A stretch of DNA of 64,000 bases. Source: an uncultured Burkholderiaceae bacterium (GTDB lineage: Bacteria; Pseudomonadota; Gammaproteobacteria; Burkholderiales; Burkholderiaceae). The DNA lies in assembly GCA_937871985.1 (NCBI GenBank), contig CALMPB010000385.1, positions 1-64,000 on the forward strand, read 5' to 3'. A program made the position numbers and the translations under genes. The notes under the pieces were generated by a model. That model was not told the DNA's origin and ran no database searches. It saw nothing but the letters and a program-made list of their open reading frames with translations. This document shows positions 9,012-17,278 of this stretch, piece after piece. Within the stretch, counting starts at the first letter, position 1. Every line of letters starts with the position of its first letter.

Positions 9012-9068
9012 GAATTGCCTATTGAATCGACAGAAAATGCCTAGTAAATTAATGCAATTGAAACCGGG

Positions 9069-9094
9069 TTATTATGCACTGATACACATAATAA
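9069..9094. promoter_or_regulatory. Inverted repeat in the regulator/fdsG promoter region
   Basis: TTATTATG (9069-9076) and CATAATAA (9087-9094) form a perfect 8-bp inverted repeat with a 10-bp spacer, AT-rich within GC-rich surroundings. It lies midway between the two divergent starts (9011 and 9147), as expected for an operator used by the adjacent regulator for autoregulation and for fds control. The link to that regulator is inference. Confidence 0.55.
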
Positions 9095-9146
9095 ATCAGC
9101 AGCCGCTCGCCCGCTACCCCTCGTACCCACCTTACAGGTAATAGCC

Positions 9147-9638
9147 ATGCCCAACACCCCGGAAGCTCCTATTTCCGAGTCGACCATACTGCAGGTAACC
9201 CAGCAGGCCCTGCAGCACTATGCCGGCCAGCCCGGTAGCCTGCTTCCCATCCTGCACGCCATCCAGCATGCCCTGGGCTACATTCCCGCCGGCGCGGTTC
9301 CCGCCATCGCCAAAGAGCTTCAGTTGTCGCGCGCCGAAATCCAGGGGGTCATCGGCTTTTACTCGCACTTCCGTCAAAAGCCGGCCGGCAAGGTCGTCCT
9401 TGAGGTATGCCGGGCCGAGTCCTGTCAGGCCATGGGCGGCGAACAGCTTGCTCAGCATGCGCGGCAAAAACTGGGCTGCGAGTTCCACGACACCACGGCC
9501 GACGGCCAGGTCACGCTCGAACCGGTCTACTGCCTGGGTCTCTGTGCCCAGTCTCCGGCCGTCATGATCAACGGCCGTGCGCACGCGCGCATGACCGCCG
9601 ACAAGCTCGATCACCTGCTCGACGCGCAAGGGGCATAA
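9147..9638 (+). CDS. fdsG: NAD-dependent formate dehydrogenase gamma subunit FdsG
   Basis: FdsG is a NuoE-like subunit with one [2Fe-2S] cluster that forms part of the diaphorase module of the soluble formate dehydrogenase. The 163-residue protein has HAIQHALGYIP and VIGFYSHFRQKPAGK and four expected cysteines in CRAESCQAMG and CLGLCAQSP. The ATG at 9147 follows a region rich in pyrimidine and A with weak SD. It is the first gene of the fdsGBACD operon, 5 nt before fdsB, and is transcribed divergently from the PBP-fold regulator. Confidence 0.95.
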   Translation: MPNTPEAPISESTILQVTQQALQHYAGQPGSLLPILHAIQHALGYIPAGAVPAIAKELQLSRAEIQGVIGFYSHFRQKPAGKVVLEVCRAESCQAMGGEQLAQHARQKLGCEFHDTTADGQVTLEPVYCLGLCAQSPAVMINGRAHARMTADKLDHLLDAQGA

Positions 9639-9643
9639 CACAA

Positions 9644-11212
9644 ATGACACAAGCCATTAAAATCTTCGTCCCCACCGACGCCGCCGCGCTTGCCGTTGGC
9701 GCCGACGAAACCGCCCTGGCCATCACCCAGGAAGCCAGCCGCCGCGGCGCCAACGTGCAAATCGTCCGCAACGGGTCGCGCGGCCTGCTCTGGCTCGAAC
9801 CCATGGTCGAAATTCAAACCCCCAAGGGCCGAGTGGCTTACGGGCCCGTGCAGGCCGAAGACGTTGCCGCGCTGTTCGAGGCCGGCTGGCTGGAAGGCGG
9901 CAAGCACCCGCTGTGCCACGGCATCACCGAAGAAATCCCCTATCTGGCCAAGCAGCAGCGGCTCACGTTCGCCCGCGTCGGCATCACCGACCCGCTCAGC
10001 CTGGGCGACTATCAATCGCTGGGCGGCTTCGAAGGCCTGAAAAAAGCGCTCACCCTCGCCCCCGAAGCCATCGTCGAAGAGGTCACCCAGTCCGGCCTGC
10101 GCGGCCGGGGCGGCGCCGCCTTCCCCACGGGCATCAAATGGAAGACCGTCCTCGGCACACCGGCCGAGCAAAAATACATCGTCTGCAACGCCGACGAAGG
10201 CGACTCGGGTACGTTCTCCGACCGCATGCTCATGGAGGGCGACCCCTATGTGCTCATCGAGGGCATGACCATCGCCGGCCTGGCGGTGGGCGCCAATTAC
10301 GGCTACATCTACGTGCGTTCGGAATATCCCCAGGCCATCGCCGTGCTCAACAGCGCCATCGAAAACGCCCGCTCGGTCGGCTGGCTGGGCCATGACATCG
10401 GCGGCAGCGGCCGCGCGTTCGACCTCGAAGTGCGCGTGGGCGCGGGCGCCTATATTTGCGGCGAAGAAACCTCGCTGCTCGAAAGCCTGGAAGGCAAGCG
10501 CGGGCAGGTGCGCGCCAAGCCGCCGCTGCCGGCCATCACCGGCCTGTTCGGCAAGCCCACGGTCATCAACAACGTCATCTCGCTGGCCAGCGTGCCCATC
10601 ATTTTGGCCAAGGGCGCCGCCTTCTACCGGGACTACGGCATGGGCCGCTCCAAAGGCACGCTGCCGTTCCAGTTGGCCGGCAACATCAAGCACGGCGGCC
10701 TGGTCGAAATGGCATTCGGCCTTACCCTGCGCGAACTGCTGTACGACTTCGGCGGCGGCAGCGCCACCGGCAAGCCCTTGCGGGCCGTGCAGGTCGGCGG
10801 CCCACTGGGCGCCTACCTGCCCGAATCGCAATGGGACGTCCCTCTCGACTACGAAGCCTATATCGGCATTTCGGCCATGCTCGGCCACGGCGGCCTGGTC
10901 GCCTTCGACGACAGCGTCGACATGTCCAAAATGGCACAATACGCCATGGAGTTCTGCGCCGTCGAATCCTGCGGCAAGTGCACGCCCTGTCGTATCGGCT
11001 CCGTGCGCGGAGTCGAAGTCCTCGAAAAAATCCGCAACGGCCAGCAGCGCGACCAGCAGGTCGAATTGCTGCACGATTTATGCGACACCATGCTGGGCGG
11101 CTCGCTGTGCGCCCTGGGCGGCATGACGCCCTACCCCGTTCTTTCAGCGCTCGAGCACTTCCCTGAAGACTTCGGCCTGGAAAAAACCCCACAACCCGCG
11201 GCACACGCCTGA
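9644..11212 (+). CDS. fdsB: NAD-dependent formate dehydrogenase beta subunit FdsB
   Basis: FdsB carries FMN and the NAD site and passes electrons from the cluster chain to NAD+. The 522-residue protein resembles NuoF: a short N-terminal ferredoxin-like region (1-110), the FMN loop GLRGRGGAAFPTGIKW, the nucleotide-binding GAGAYICGEETSLLESLEGK and the [4Fe-4S] motif ESCGKCTPCRIGS with a later cysteine. The start is ATG 9644, five nt after the fdsG stop; the longer frame that begins inside fdsG is not used because the sequence before MTQAIKIFVP has no similarity. fdsA follows after 16 nt with GGAG upstream. Confidence 0.96.
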   Translation: MTQAIKIFVPTDAAALAVGADETALAITQEASRRGANVQIVRNGSRGLLWLEPMVEIQTPKGRVAYGPVQAEDVAALFEAGWLEGGKHPLCHGITEEIPYLAKQQRLTFARVGITDPLSLGDYQSLGGFEGLKKALTLAPEAIVEEVTQSGLRGRGGAAFPTGIKWKTVLGTPAEQKYIVCNADEGDSGTFSDRMLMEGDPYVLIEGMTIAGLAVGANYGYIYVRSEYPQAIAVLNSAIENARSVGWLGHDIGGSGRAFDLEVRVGAGAYICGEETSLLESLEGKRGQVRAKPPLPAITGLFGKPTVINNVISLASVPIILAKGAAFYRDYGMGRSKGTLPFQLAGNIKHGGLVEMAFGLTLRELLYDFGGGSATGKPLRAVQVGGPLGAYLPESQWDVPLDYEAYIGISAMLGHGGLVAFDDSVDMSKMAQYAMEFCAVESCGKCTPCRIGSVRGVEVLEKIRNGQQRDQQVELLHDLCDTMLGGSLCALGGMTPYPVLSALEHFPEDFGLEKTPQPAAHA

Positions 11213-11228
11213 TCCCGGAGCCACCACC

Positions 11229-14105
11229 ATGCTAGAAACCATCGCCAAACGCGAACGAGACTACGGCACGCCGGCGCGCACCAGCACCGAACTCGTTTCC
11301 TTTACCATCGACGGACAGCAATGCGAAGTGCCCGCCGGCACCTCCATCATGCGCGCCGCGGCCGAAGCCGGCATCAACATTCCCAAGCTTTGCGCCACCG
11401 ACAGCCTCGAAGCCTTCGGCTCGTGCCGGCTGTGCCTGGTTCAAATCGAAGGCCGGCGCGGCTATCCCGCCTCGTGCACCACGCCGGTCGAGGCGGGCAT
11501 GGTCGTCTGGACCGAAACTCCCAAGCTGCACGACATGCGCCGCAACGTCATGGAGCTGTACATTTCCGACCATCCGCTGGACTGCCTCACCTGTCCCGCC
11601 AACGGCGACTGCGAACTGCAGGACATGGCCGGGGTCGTGGGCCTGCGCAACGTGCGCTACGGCTTCGACGGCGTCAACCACCTCAACGACAAGCCCGACG
11701 AATCCAACCCCTATTTCACCTACGATCCATCCAAGTGCATCGTCTGCAGCCGCTGCGTGCGCGCCTGCGACGACATACAAGGCACCTTCGCCCTTACCAT
11801 CAGCGGCAAGGGATTCGAATCGCGCATCTCCCCGGGCCAGAACGACAACTTCCTGGGCAGCGACTGCGTTTCCTGCGGCGCCTGCGTGCAGGCCTGCCCC
11901 ACGTCGTCGCTCATGGAAAACACGGTCATCGAAAAAGGCCAGTCCGAACACTCGGTCATCACCACCTGCGCCTATTGCGGCGTGGGCTGCGCCTTCAAAG
12001 CCGAAATGAAAGGCCAGGAAGTCGTGCGCATGGTGCCCTGGAAAGACGGCAAGGCCAACCGCGGCCACTCCTGCGTCAAGGGCCGCTTCGCCTGGGGCTA
12101 CGCCACCCACAAAGACCGCATCCTCAACCCCATGATCCGCGACAGCATCACCGAACCCTGGCGCGAAGTCTCCTGGGACGAGGCCATCGACTACGCCGCC
12201 TCCGAGCTCAAGCGCATCCAGGCCAAGTACGGCCGCAACTCCATCGGCGGCATCACCTCTTCGCGCTGCACCAACGAAGAAACCTACCTGGTGCAAAAAC
12301 TGGTGCGCGCCGCCTTCGGCACCAACAACGTCGACACCTGCGCGCGCGTGTGCCACTCGCCCACCGGCTACGGCCTCAAGACAACCATGGGCGAATCGGC
12401 AGGCACGCAGACCTTCGACTCGGTCATGTACACCGACGTCGTCATTGTCATGGGCGCCAATCCCAGCGCGGCTCATCCGGTCTTTGCCTCGCGCCTCAAG
12501 CGCCGCCTGCGCCAGGGCGCCAGACTCATCGTCATCGACCCGCGCTCCATCGAGCTGGTCAGCTCTCCGCACATCAAGGCCGACTACCACCTGCCCGTGC
12601 GGCCCGGCACCAATACCGCCCTGCTGACGGCCATGTCCCACGTCATCGCCACCGAAGGCCTCATCGACGAAAAATTCGTGGCGGAACGCTGCGAAAAACC
12701 CGCCTTCGAACAATGGCGCAACTTCGTTTCCCAGCCCGAAAACTCGCCGGAAGCCACCGAGTCCATCACCGGCGTGCCGGCCGGCGACCTGCGCGCGGCG
12801 GCCCGCCTGTTTGCCACGCAGGGCAACGGCTCCATCTATTACGGCCTGGGCGTCACCGAGCACAGCCAGGGTTCGACCACCGTCATGGCCATCGCCAACC
12901 TGGCCATGGCCACGGGCAATTTGGGGCGTGAAGGCGTGGGCGTCAATCCGTTGCGCGGCCAGAACAACGTGCAGGGCTCCTGCGACATGGGCTCCTTCCC
13001 GCACGAATTCACCGGCTATCGCCATGTCGGCGACGCCGCCGTGCGCCACCAGTTCGAACAGGACTGGGGCGTACACATCCAGCCCGAGCCCGGCCTGCGC
13101 ATTCCCAATATGTTCGATGCGGCCATCGGCGGCACGTTCAAGGGCCTGTATTGCCAGGGCGAGGACATCGTCCAGTCCGATCCCGACACGCAGCACGTGG
13201 CGCAGGCGCTGGCCTCGATGGACTGCATCATCGTGCAGGACATGTTCCTGAACGAAACCGCCAAGTACGCCCGCGTCTTCCTGCCCGGCACCTCCTTCCT
13301 TGAAAAAGACGGCACCTTCACCAATGCTGAACGCCGCGTCTCGCGCGTGCGCAAGGTCATGGAGCCCAAGGCAGGCATGGGCGACTGGGAAGCCACCTGC
13401 GCGCTGTCCACCGCCATGGGCTATCCCATGCACTACAACCATCCGTCCGAAATCATGGACGAGATCGCGCGCCTCACTCCCACCTTCTCGGGCGTTTCGT
13501 TCAAGAAGATCGACGAAATGGGCGGCGGCCTGCAATGGCCTTGCAACGCGGAGGCACCCGATGGCACCCCCATCATGCACGTCGGCGAATTCGTGCGCGG
13601 CAAGGGCCGGTTCATGATCACCAAGTACGTACCCAGCGAAGAGCGCAGCACGCGCAAGTTCCCCCTGCTGCTCACCACCGGCCGCATCCTGTCGCAATAC
13701 AACGTGGGCGCGCAAACCCGCCGCACTCCCAACGTCATGTGGCACAGCGAAGACCTGCTCGAAATCCATCCGCAAGATGCCGAAGACCGCGGCATCAAGC
13801 AGGGCGACTGGGTGGCGGTGCAAAGCCGTTCGGGCGAAACCGTGCTGCGGGCCGACGTGACCGAGCGCGTCCAGCCGGGCGTGGTCTACACCACCTTCCA
13901 TTTCCCCGAATCGGGCGCCAACGTCGTCACTACCGACAGCTCCGACTGGGCCACCGAGTGCCCCGAGTACAAGGTTACGGCCGTGCAGGCTCGCCTGGTC
14001 ACGCAACCGTCGGAATGGCAGGCCAAGTGGTCGCGCTTCAGCGATATCCAGCAAAAACTGCTGGCCGAGCGTGAACGCGAGCACGACGGCGTGCCGCAAA
14101 GCTAA
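11229..14105 (+). CDS. fdsA: NAD-dependent formate dehydrogenase catalytic subunit FdsA
   Basis: FdsA oxidises formate to CO2 at a bis-MGD molybdenum centre in the cytoplasm. The 958-residue protein has an N-terminal NuoG-like part with a [2Fe-2S] site (GSCRLCLVQ), the His-containing CLTCPANGDCELQ and two 4Fe-4S sites (CIVCSRCVRACDD and CVSCGACVQACP), then the molybdopterin oxidoreductase domain with CAYCGVGCAF. The molybdenum ligand is Cys375 in TCARVCHSPTGYG, so this is a cysteine and not a selenocysteine enzyme. The C-terminal dinucleotide-binding domain ends near VTAVQARLVT. Moco genes just upstream supply its cofactor. Confidence 0.97.
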   Translation: MLETIAKRERDYGTPARTSTELVSFTIDGQQCEVPAGTSIMRAAAEAGINIPKLCATDSLEAFGSCRLCLVQIEGRRGYPASCTTPVEAGMVVWTETPKLHDMRRNVMELYISDHPLDCLTCPANGDCELQDMAGVVGLRNVRYGFDGVNHLNDKPDESNPYFTYDPSKCIVCSRCVRACDDIQGTFALTISGKGFESRISPGQNDNFLGSDCVSCGACVQACPTSSLMENTVIEKGQSEHSVITTCAYCGVGCAFKAEMKGQEVVRMVPWKDGKANRGHSCVKGRFAWGYATHKDRILNPMIRDSITEPWREVSWDEAIDYAASELKRIQAKYGRNSIGGITSSRCTNEETYLVQKLVRAAFGTNNVDTCARVCHSPTGYGLKTTMGESAGTQTFDSVMYTDVVIVMGANPSAAHPVFASRLKRRLRQGARLIVIDPRSIELVSSPHIKADYHLPVRPGTNTALLTAMSHVIATEGLIDEKFVAERCEKPAFEQWRNFVSQPENSPEATESITGVPAGDLRAAARLFATQGNGSIYYGLGVTEHSQGSTTVMAIANLAMATGNLGREGVGVNPLRGQNNVQGSCDMGSFPHEFTGYRHVGDAAVRHQFEQDWGVHIQPEPGLRIPNMFDAAIGGTFKGLYCQGEDIVQSDPDTQHVAQALASMDCIIVQDMFLNETAKYARVFLPGTSFLEKDGTFTNAERRVSRVRKVMEPKAGMGDWEATCALSTAMGYPMHYNHPSEIMDEIARLTPTFSGVSFKKIDEMGGGLQWPCNAEAPDGTPIMHVGEFVRGKGRFMITKYVPSEERSTRKFPLLLTTGRILSQYNVGAQTRRTPNVMWHSEDLLEIHPQDAEDRGIKQGDWVAVQSRSGETVLRADVTERVQPGVVYTTFHFPESGANVVTTDSSDWATECPEYKVTAVQARLVTQPSEWQAKWSRFSDIQQKLLAEREREHDGVPQS

Positions 14106-14115
14106 AGGCCGTAAC

Positions 14116-14973
14116 GTGCCGGCCGCCACGCTGCCCGACGACTGCTGCATTCCGGCCATGCCCGGCCATGCCTCGCACACAGTCGTGCGCGAGGGTGGCC
14201 GGCGCGGCGGCGCCAGCGAGCAGGACGAACTGGTGCAAGAGGTGCCCGTCGCCCTCGAATACAACGGCATCAGTCACGCCACGGTTCTGGCCACCCCGTG
14301 CGACCTGGAAGACTTCGCCTACGGGTTCTCCTATACCGAAGGCATTATCCGTTCGGCCTCCGACATCTACGGGCTGGAGGTCATCGCCCGCCCTAACGGC
14401 ATCGTCATCCAGGCCGACATCGCCAGCGCCTGCCTGAACCAGCTCAAGCTGCGCCGCCGCAGCCTGGCGGGCCGTACGGGCTGCGGGCTGTGCGGCCTGG
14501 AAAGCCTTGACGAAGTCCAGCGCGACCTGCCGCCGCTGCCGCGCCGCCAAACACCGGTGTCGGCCAGCGCCATTTCCGCCTCCGTCGAACAGTTGCGCAA
14601 GCAGCAGCCCCTGCACCTGCTTACCGGCGCCACCCACGCCGCCGGCTGGGCCGACGAGCATGGCAGCATAAGCCAGGTGCGCGAAGACGTGGGAAGGCAC
14701 AATGCGCTGGACAAGCTTATCGGCCACATGCTGCGCACGCGCGCCGACCCCGAGCAGGGCTTTGCCGTCATATCCAGCCGCGCCAGCTTCGAAATGGTGC
14801 AAAAATGCGCCGCCGCGGGTATTTCGGTCGTGGTGGCGGTTTCGGCCCCAACCAGCTACGCCGCGCGCATGGCGCAAGACCTCAACATCATGCTGGCCGG
14901 CTTTGCGCGCAACGACGCTTTCACCCTATACGCCCATCCCGAATATCTCTGCAACAAGGAAGCAACCACGTGA
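14116..14973 (+). CDS. fdsC: Formate dehydrogenase sulfurtransferase FdsC / FdhD
   Basis: FdhD/FdsC binds bis-MGD and transfers sulfur to the molybdenum before insertion into FdsA, so it is needed for activity. The 285-residue product has the FdhD blocks PCDLEDFAYGFSYTEGII, RTGCGLCGLESL with the two conserved cysteines, and HAAGWADEHG followed by REDVGRHNALDKLIGH. I take GTG 14116 as the start because AAAGG lies 7 nt upstream; a GTG at 14071, inside fdsA, is an alternative. The stop TGA overlaps the GTG start of fdsD. Confidence 0.93.
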   Translation: MPAATLPDDCCIPAMPGHASHTVVREGGRRGGASEQDELVQEVPVALEYNGISHATVLATPCDLEDFAYGFSYTEGIIRSASDIYGLEVIARPNGIVIQADIASACLNQLKLRRRSLAGRTGCGLCGLESLDEVQRDLPPLPRRQTPVSASAISASVEQLRKQQPLHLLTGATHAAGWADEHGSISQVREDVGRHNALDKLIGHMLRTRADPEQGFAVISSRASFEMVQKCAAAGISVVVAVSAPTSYAARMAQDLNIMLAGFARNDAFTLYAHPEYLCNKEATT

Positions 14974-15227
14974 ACCAAATCGACCAATTGATCCGCCTGG
15001 CCAACCGCATCGGCAATTTTTTCGATTCCCTGCCCAACCGCGAGGAAGGCCTCGAAGGCGTGGCCAACCACATACAGAAGTTCTGGGAGCCGCGCATGCG
15101 CACCTGCATGCTGGAATTCCTGGCGGAGCACCCCGACGGCAAGACCGCCAACGAAGCCCTGAACCCCTTGACCCTGGCCGCCATTACCGAAAACAAAGAA
15201 AGGCTGACCCCGAAAAGCACGGCCTGA
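14970..15227 (+). CDS. fdsD: Formate dehydrogenase delta subunit FdsD
   Basis: FdsD is a small subunit found only in the fds operon; it supports assembly or stability of the enzyme in Cupriavidus and Rhodobacter. The 85-residue product (MNQIDQLIRLANRIGNFFDS) matches the family in length and in the block FWEPRMRTCMLEFL. The start is GTG 14970, which overlaps the fdsC stop by 4 nt; AAGGA lies 9 nt upstream. It ends the operon, with a terminator about 136 nt downstream. Confidence 0.9.
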   Translation: MNQIDQLIRLANRIGNFFDSLPNREEGLEGVANHIQKFWEPRMRTCMLEFLAEHPDGKTANEALNPLTLAAITENKERLTPKSTA

Positions 15228-15363
15228 GCCAAGCGCTACGACATGCCGGGCTGCGGCGCCAAAAGACACGGCGTCAAAAGGGAATTGGGCCTATGCCCGG
15301 GAATGGGCAAGGCAGGAATCGGGACTTTTTTACAAACAGCCGGCCGCCCGCACGCGGGCAGAT

Positions 15364-15395
15364 AAAAAAATGCGGCCACGTGGCCGCATTTTTTT
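15364..15395. terminator. Perfect palindromic bidirectional terminator
   Basis: A7 TGCGGCCA CG TGGCCGCA T7 forms a perfect 32-bp palindrome at 15364-15395. It has A- and U-tracts on both sides, so it can end the fds transcript on the plus strand and the uspA transcript on the minus strand, whose stop codon begins only four nt away. It is the clearest intrinsic terminator in the window. Confidence 0.93.
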
Positions 15396-15398
15396 GAA

Positions 15399-15860
15399 TT
15401 ATTCGGATTCTTTGACCCGGTAGACCAGCACGGCCGTTTTGGCCAGGCTCAGCACTTTGATGGTGACGCTGCCCAGCAGAAGACGCGACAGGCCGCTGCG
15501 GCCATGGCTGCCAATGAAGATGAGATCGCAGTTGTCTTCTTCGACGGCCTGGACGATGCCGTCGGCCACATTGAAATTGGACACGGCCCGCGCGGTAGCC
15601 TTGACCCCGGCGGTTTCGGCGCGATCCATGACCGCCTTGAGGTATTTTTGCGCCTGCTCGGCGGCGGTTTTATCGTAGTCTTCGTCGGTGATGGCGTAGG
15701 CGGCGGCCATGCCGTCGAAACCCACGGTGGCGGCAAACGGCTGGGTAACATACAAGGCAACGACCTCGGCACCGATTTTGCGCGCAAAGCACACGCCCTT
15801 GTTGGCGGCCTGGGCCGCAAGCGTTGAGCCATCGGTGGGAATAAGTATTTTCTTGAACAT
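15399..15860 (-). CDS. Universal stress protein, UspA family
   Basis: The 153-residue cytoplasmic protein has the UspA alpha/beta fold, beginning MFKKILIPTDGSTLAAQAA and ending with the ATP-binding loop GSHGRSGLSRLLLGSVTIKV (G-2x-G-9x-GS type), so it probably binds ATP. It acts in stress survival, and its exact role cannot be inferred. The ATG at 15860 has AGGGCAG upstream. The gene stands alone between the shared terminator and a 108-nt upstream region, in which I see no convincing FNR box. Confidence 0.92.
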   Translation of the reverse strand: MFKKILIPTDGSTLAAQAANKGVCFARKIGAEVVALYVTQPFAATVGFDGMAAAYAITDEDYDKTAAEQAQKYLKAVMDRAETAGVKATARAVSNFNVADGIVQAVEEDNCDLIFIGSHGRSGLSRLLLGSVTIKVLSLAKTAVLVYRVKESE

Positions 15861-15968
15861 GGTAACTGCCCTTTGAATAACCGTTGGTTGACGAAAACTA
15901 CCTGTATTTATCCTACCCTACAACGTAGTCAAAGATAAAGCCGGAAAAACGCGTAGTTTTGCGCAAAA

Positions 15969-16310
15969 TCAAATACCCTGGGCGGCCTGGTACAAATTGG
16001 CACAACGTGTGCCGCTGCGGCAATACGCCAGCACCGGGGCCGGCAGCTCCTTGAGCAGTTGCGCAAACCGCTCGACGTCCTGCACAGTCATGGCGCCGCT
16101 GACAACCGGCTGGTATTCCACCTGCAAACCCGCCGCCCGCGCCGCCGCCATTACATCGGCCGAGGCCGGCTGCTCGGGCCCGCCTTCGAAATCGGGCCGG
16201 TTGATAATGACGCTTTTATAGCCCGCCTGGGCCACAAGAGCCATGTCCTCGGGGGTCAACTGGGGCGAAACGGAAAAATCGCTGGATAAGGGACTGAAAG
16301 ACACTGGCAT
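15969..16310 (-). CDS. DUF442 / TIGR01244 family phosphatase-fold protein
   Basis: The 113-residue protein has a tyrosine-phosphatase-like fold; LAYCRSGTRCANL contains the CX5R loop (Cys, then RSGTR) used by the family, and NRPDFEGGPEQPASADVMA is typical of the TIGR01244 subgroup. In other bacteria this domain occurs alone or fused to a metallo-hydrolase that acts on sulfide or glutathione persulfide. The substrate is unknown. It stands alone, with its start at 16310 and TCAGGAGAATG-type spacing upstream (GGAG). A gap of 98 nt separates it from the deacetylase gene, and cotranscription is possible. Confidence 0.85.
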   Translation of the reverse strand: MPVSFSPLSSDFSVSPQLTPEDMALVAQAGYKSVIINRPDFEGGPEQPASADVMAAARAAGLQVEYQPVVSGAMTVQDVERFAQLLKELPAPVLAYCRSGTRCANLYQAAQGI

Positions 16311-16408
16311 GACATTCTCCTGGTGATCAACAACGCTCCTGGCTCGGCCGCAACGGTTTCCTGGAGCATAAGGAAAGATTCGGGTTCAAAAGCTCGATGC
16401 ATAAAGGA

Positions 16409-17242
16409 TCAGGCCCGCCCCGCGACGTTTCGCGGCATTACGCTAAGCCCGTACTCCCGCAATAGACCGCCGGCCGATTGCGCGGCCAGCACCTGGAACT
16501 CAGCGGTTCTTTGCGCGCCCAGGCCATCCTGTGCATCGGCCTGGGCGGCAGGATGACACATGAGCAAATCGCCCTCGCGCGCATGACTTAGCCAGGCCCG
16601 CAGCAAAACCCGATAACCGGCTTCGCCGCCCTGGAAATCATACACGCCCAGGAAACCCGGGTTCAGCATGAACCCAAGACGGCGCGCCTGCCGCGCAAAG
16701 CCGTGCGAACCCAGGGTCTGGATGATCAGGGCCTTGAAGCGCAAGCGCGCGGGAATGGACGGCTGCGCGCGCAAGCCGGTATAGCGCAGCCAGGGCAGGT
16801 TTGCCGCATAGCGCCGTACCAGCTCGGACAACAGGAGTTCGCGGATTTGCGGCAGCTGATGAACGTGCTGATGCCCATCCACGAAATCGGGCGCCCGGCC
16901 CATGATGCTTTCGAAAGTATCCAATTGCCGCACAATCTGGGTTCGCACCCGCTCGGTGTCCAGGCGGCGCGCATACGCGCGCAAAATCAGCTCGGACAGC
17001 GGCAGGAAAAGGCCCGGCACCGTCAACGCCTCGGTAAAATTCAGATGCAGGCCGGTTTGCAGATTCGAAGCCTTGAGGGCGGGCGCATCCTGCTCGAAGA
17101 CCGGGCCTTCGACCAGGCAACTGGTGGCATTCAGCCGCCCCAGTTCCGCCAGGCGCAAAATACCCGCGTCGATCCCGGCGTTCATGCCGAAGTCGTCGGC
17201 GCACACCACAATGCGCTTGGTTGGGTTGGACGTGCTATTCAC
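16409..17242 (-). CDS. ChbG/HpnK (YdjC) family deacetylase, LgmC-like
   Basis: The 277-residue protein is a carbohydrate deacetylase of the YdjC fold. The metal-binding aspartates are in VVCADDFGMNAGID and the paired histidines in DGHQHVHQLPQIRE. The third gene of a minus-strand trio with a GT2 transferase and an ArnT-like transferase, it matches the layout of lgmABC in Bordetella, where N-acetylglucosamine on undecaprenyl phosphate is deacetylated before transfer to lipid A. That function is inferred from layout and family; it could be a hopanoid HpnK-type enzyme, but no hopanoid genes are nearby. A gap of 36 nt separates it from the preceding ArnT-like gene. Confidence 0.82.
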   Translation of the reverse strand: MNSTSNPTKRIVVCADDFGMNAGIDAGILRLAELGRLNATSCLVEGPVFEQDAPALKASNLQTGLHLNFTEALTVPGLFLPLSELILRAYARRLDTERVRTQIVRQLDTFESIMGRAPDFVDGHQHVHQLPQIRELLLSELVRRYAANLPWLRYTGLRAQPSIPARLRFKALIIQTLGSHGFARQARRLGFMLNPGFLGVYDFQGGEAGYRVLLRAWLSHAREGDLLMCHPAAQADAQDGLGAQRTAEFQVLAAQSAGGLLREYGLSVMPRNVAGRA

Positions 17243-17278
17243 TGGCGCTTATCCCGATTGGCATGGCCTTCATGGCTT

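Noticed and set aside
9611..11074. 487-codon minus-strand frame opposite fdsB
   Set aside because: Antisense shadow of a recognised formate dehydrogenase subunit.
11232..14270. 1012-codon open frame on the minus strand across fdsA
   Set aside because: It is antisense to a well-recognised gene, low in complexity (rich in A, G, V, D and H) and results from high GC with codon-position bias; it has no family motifs.
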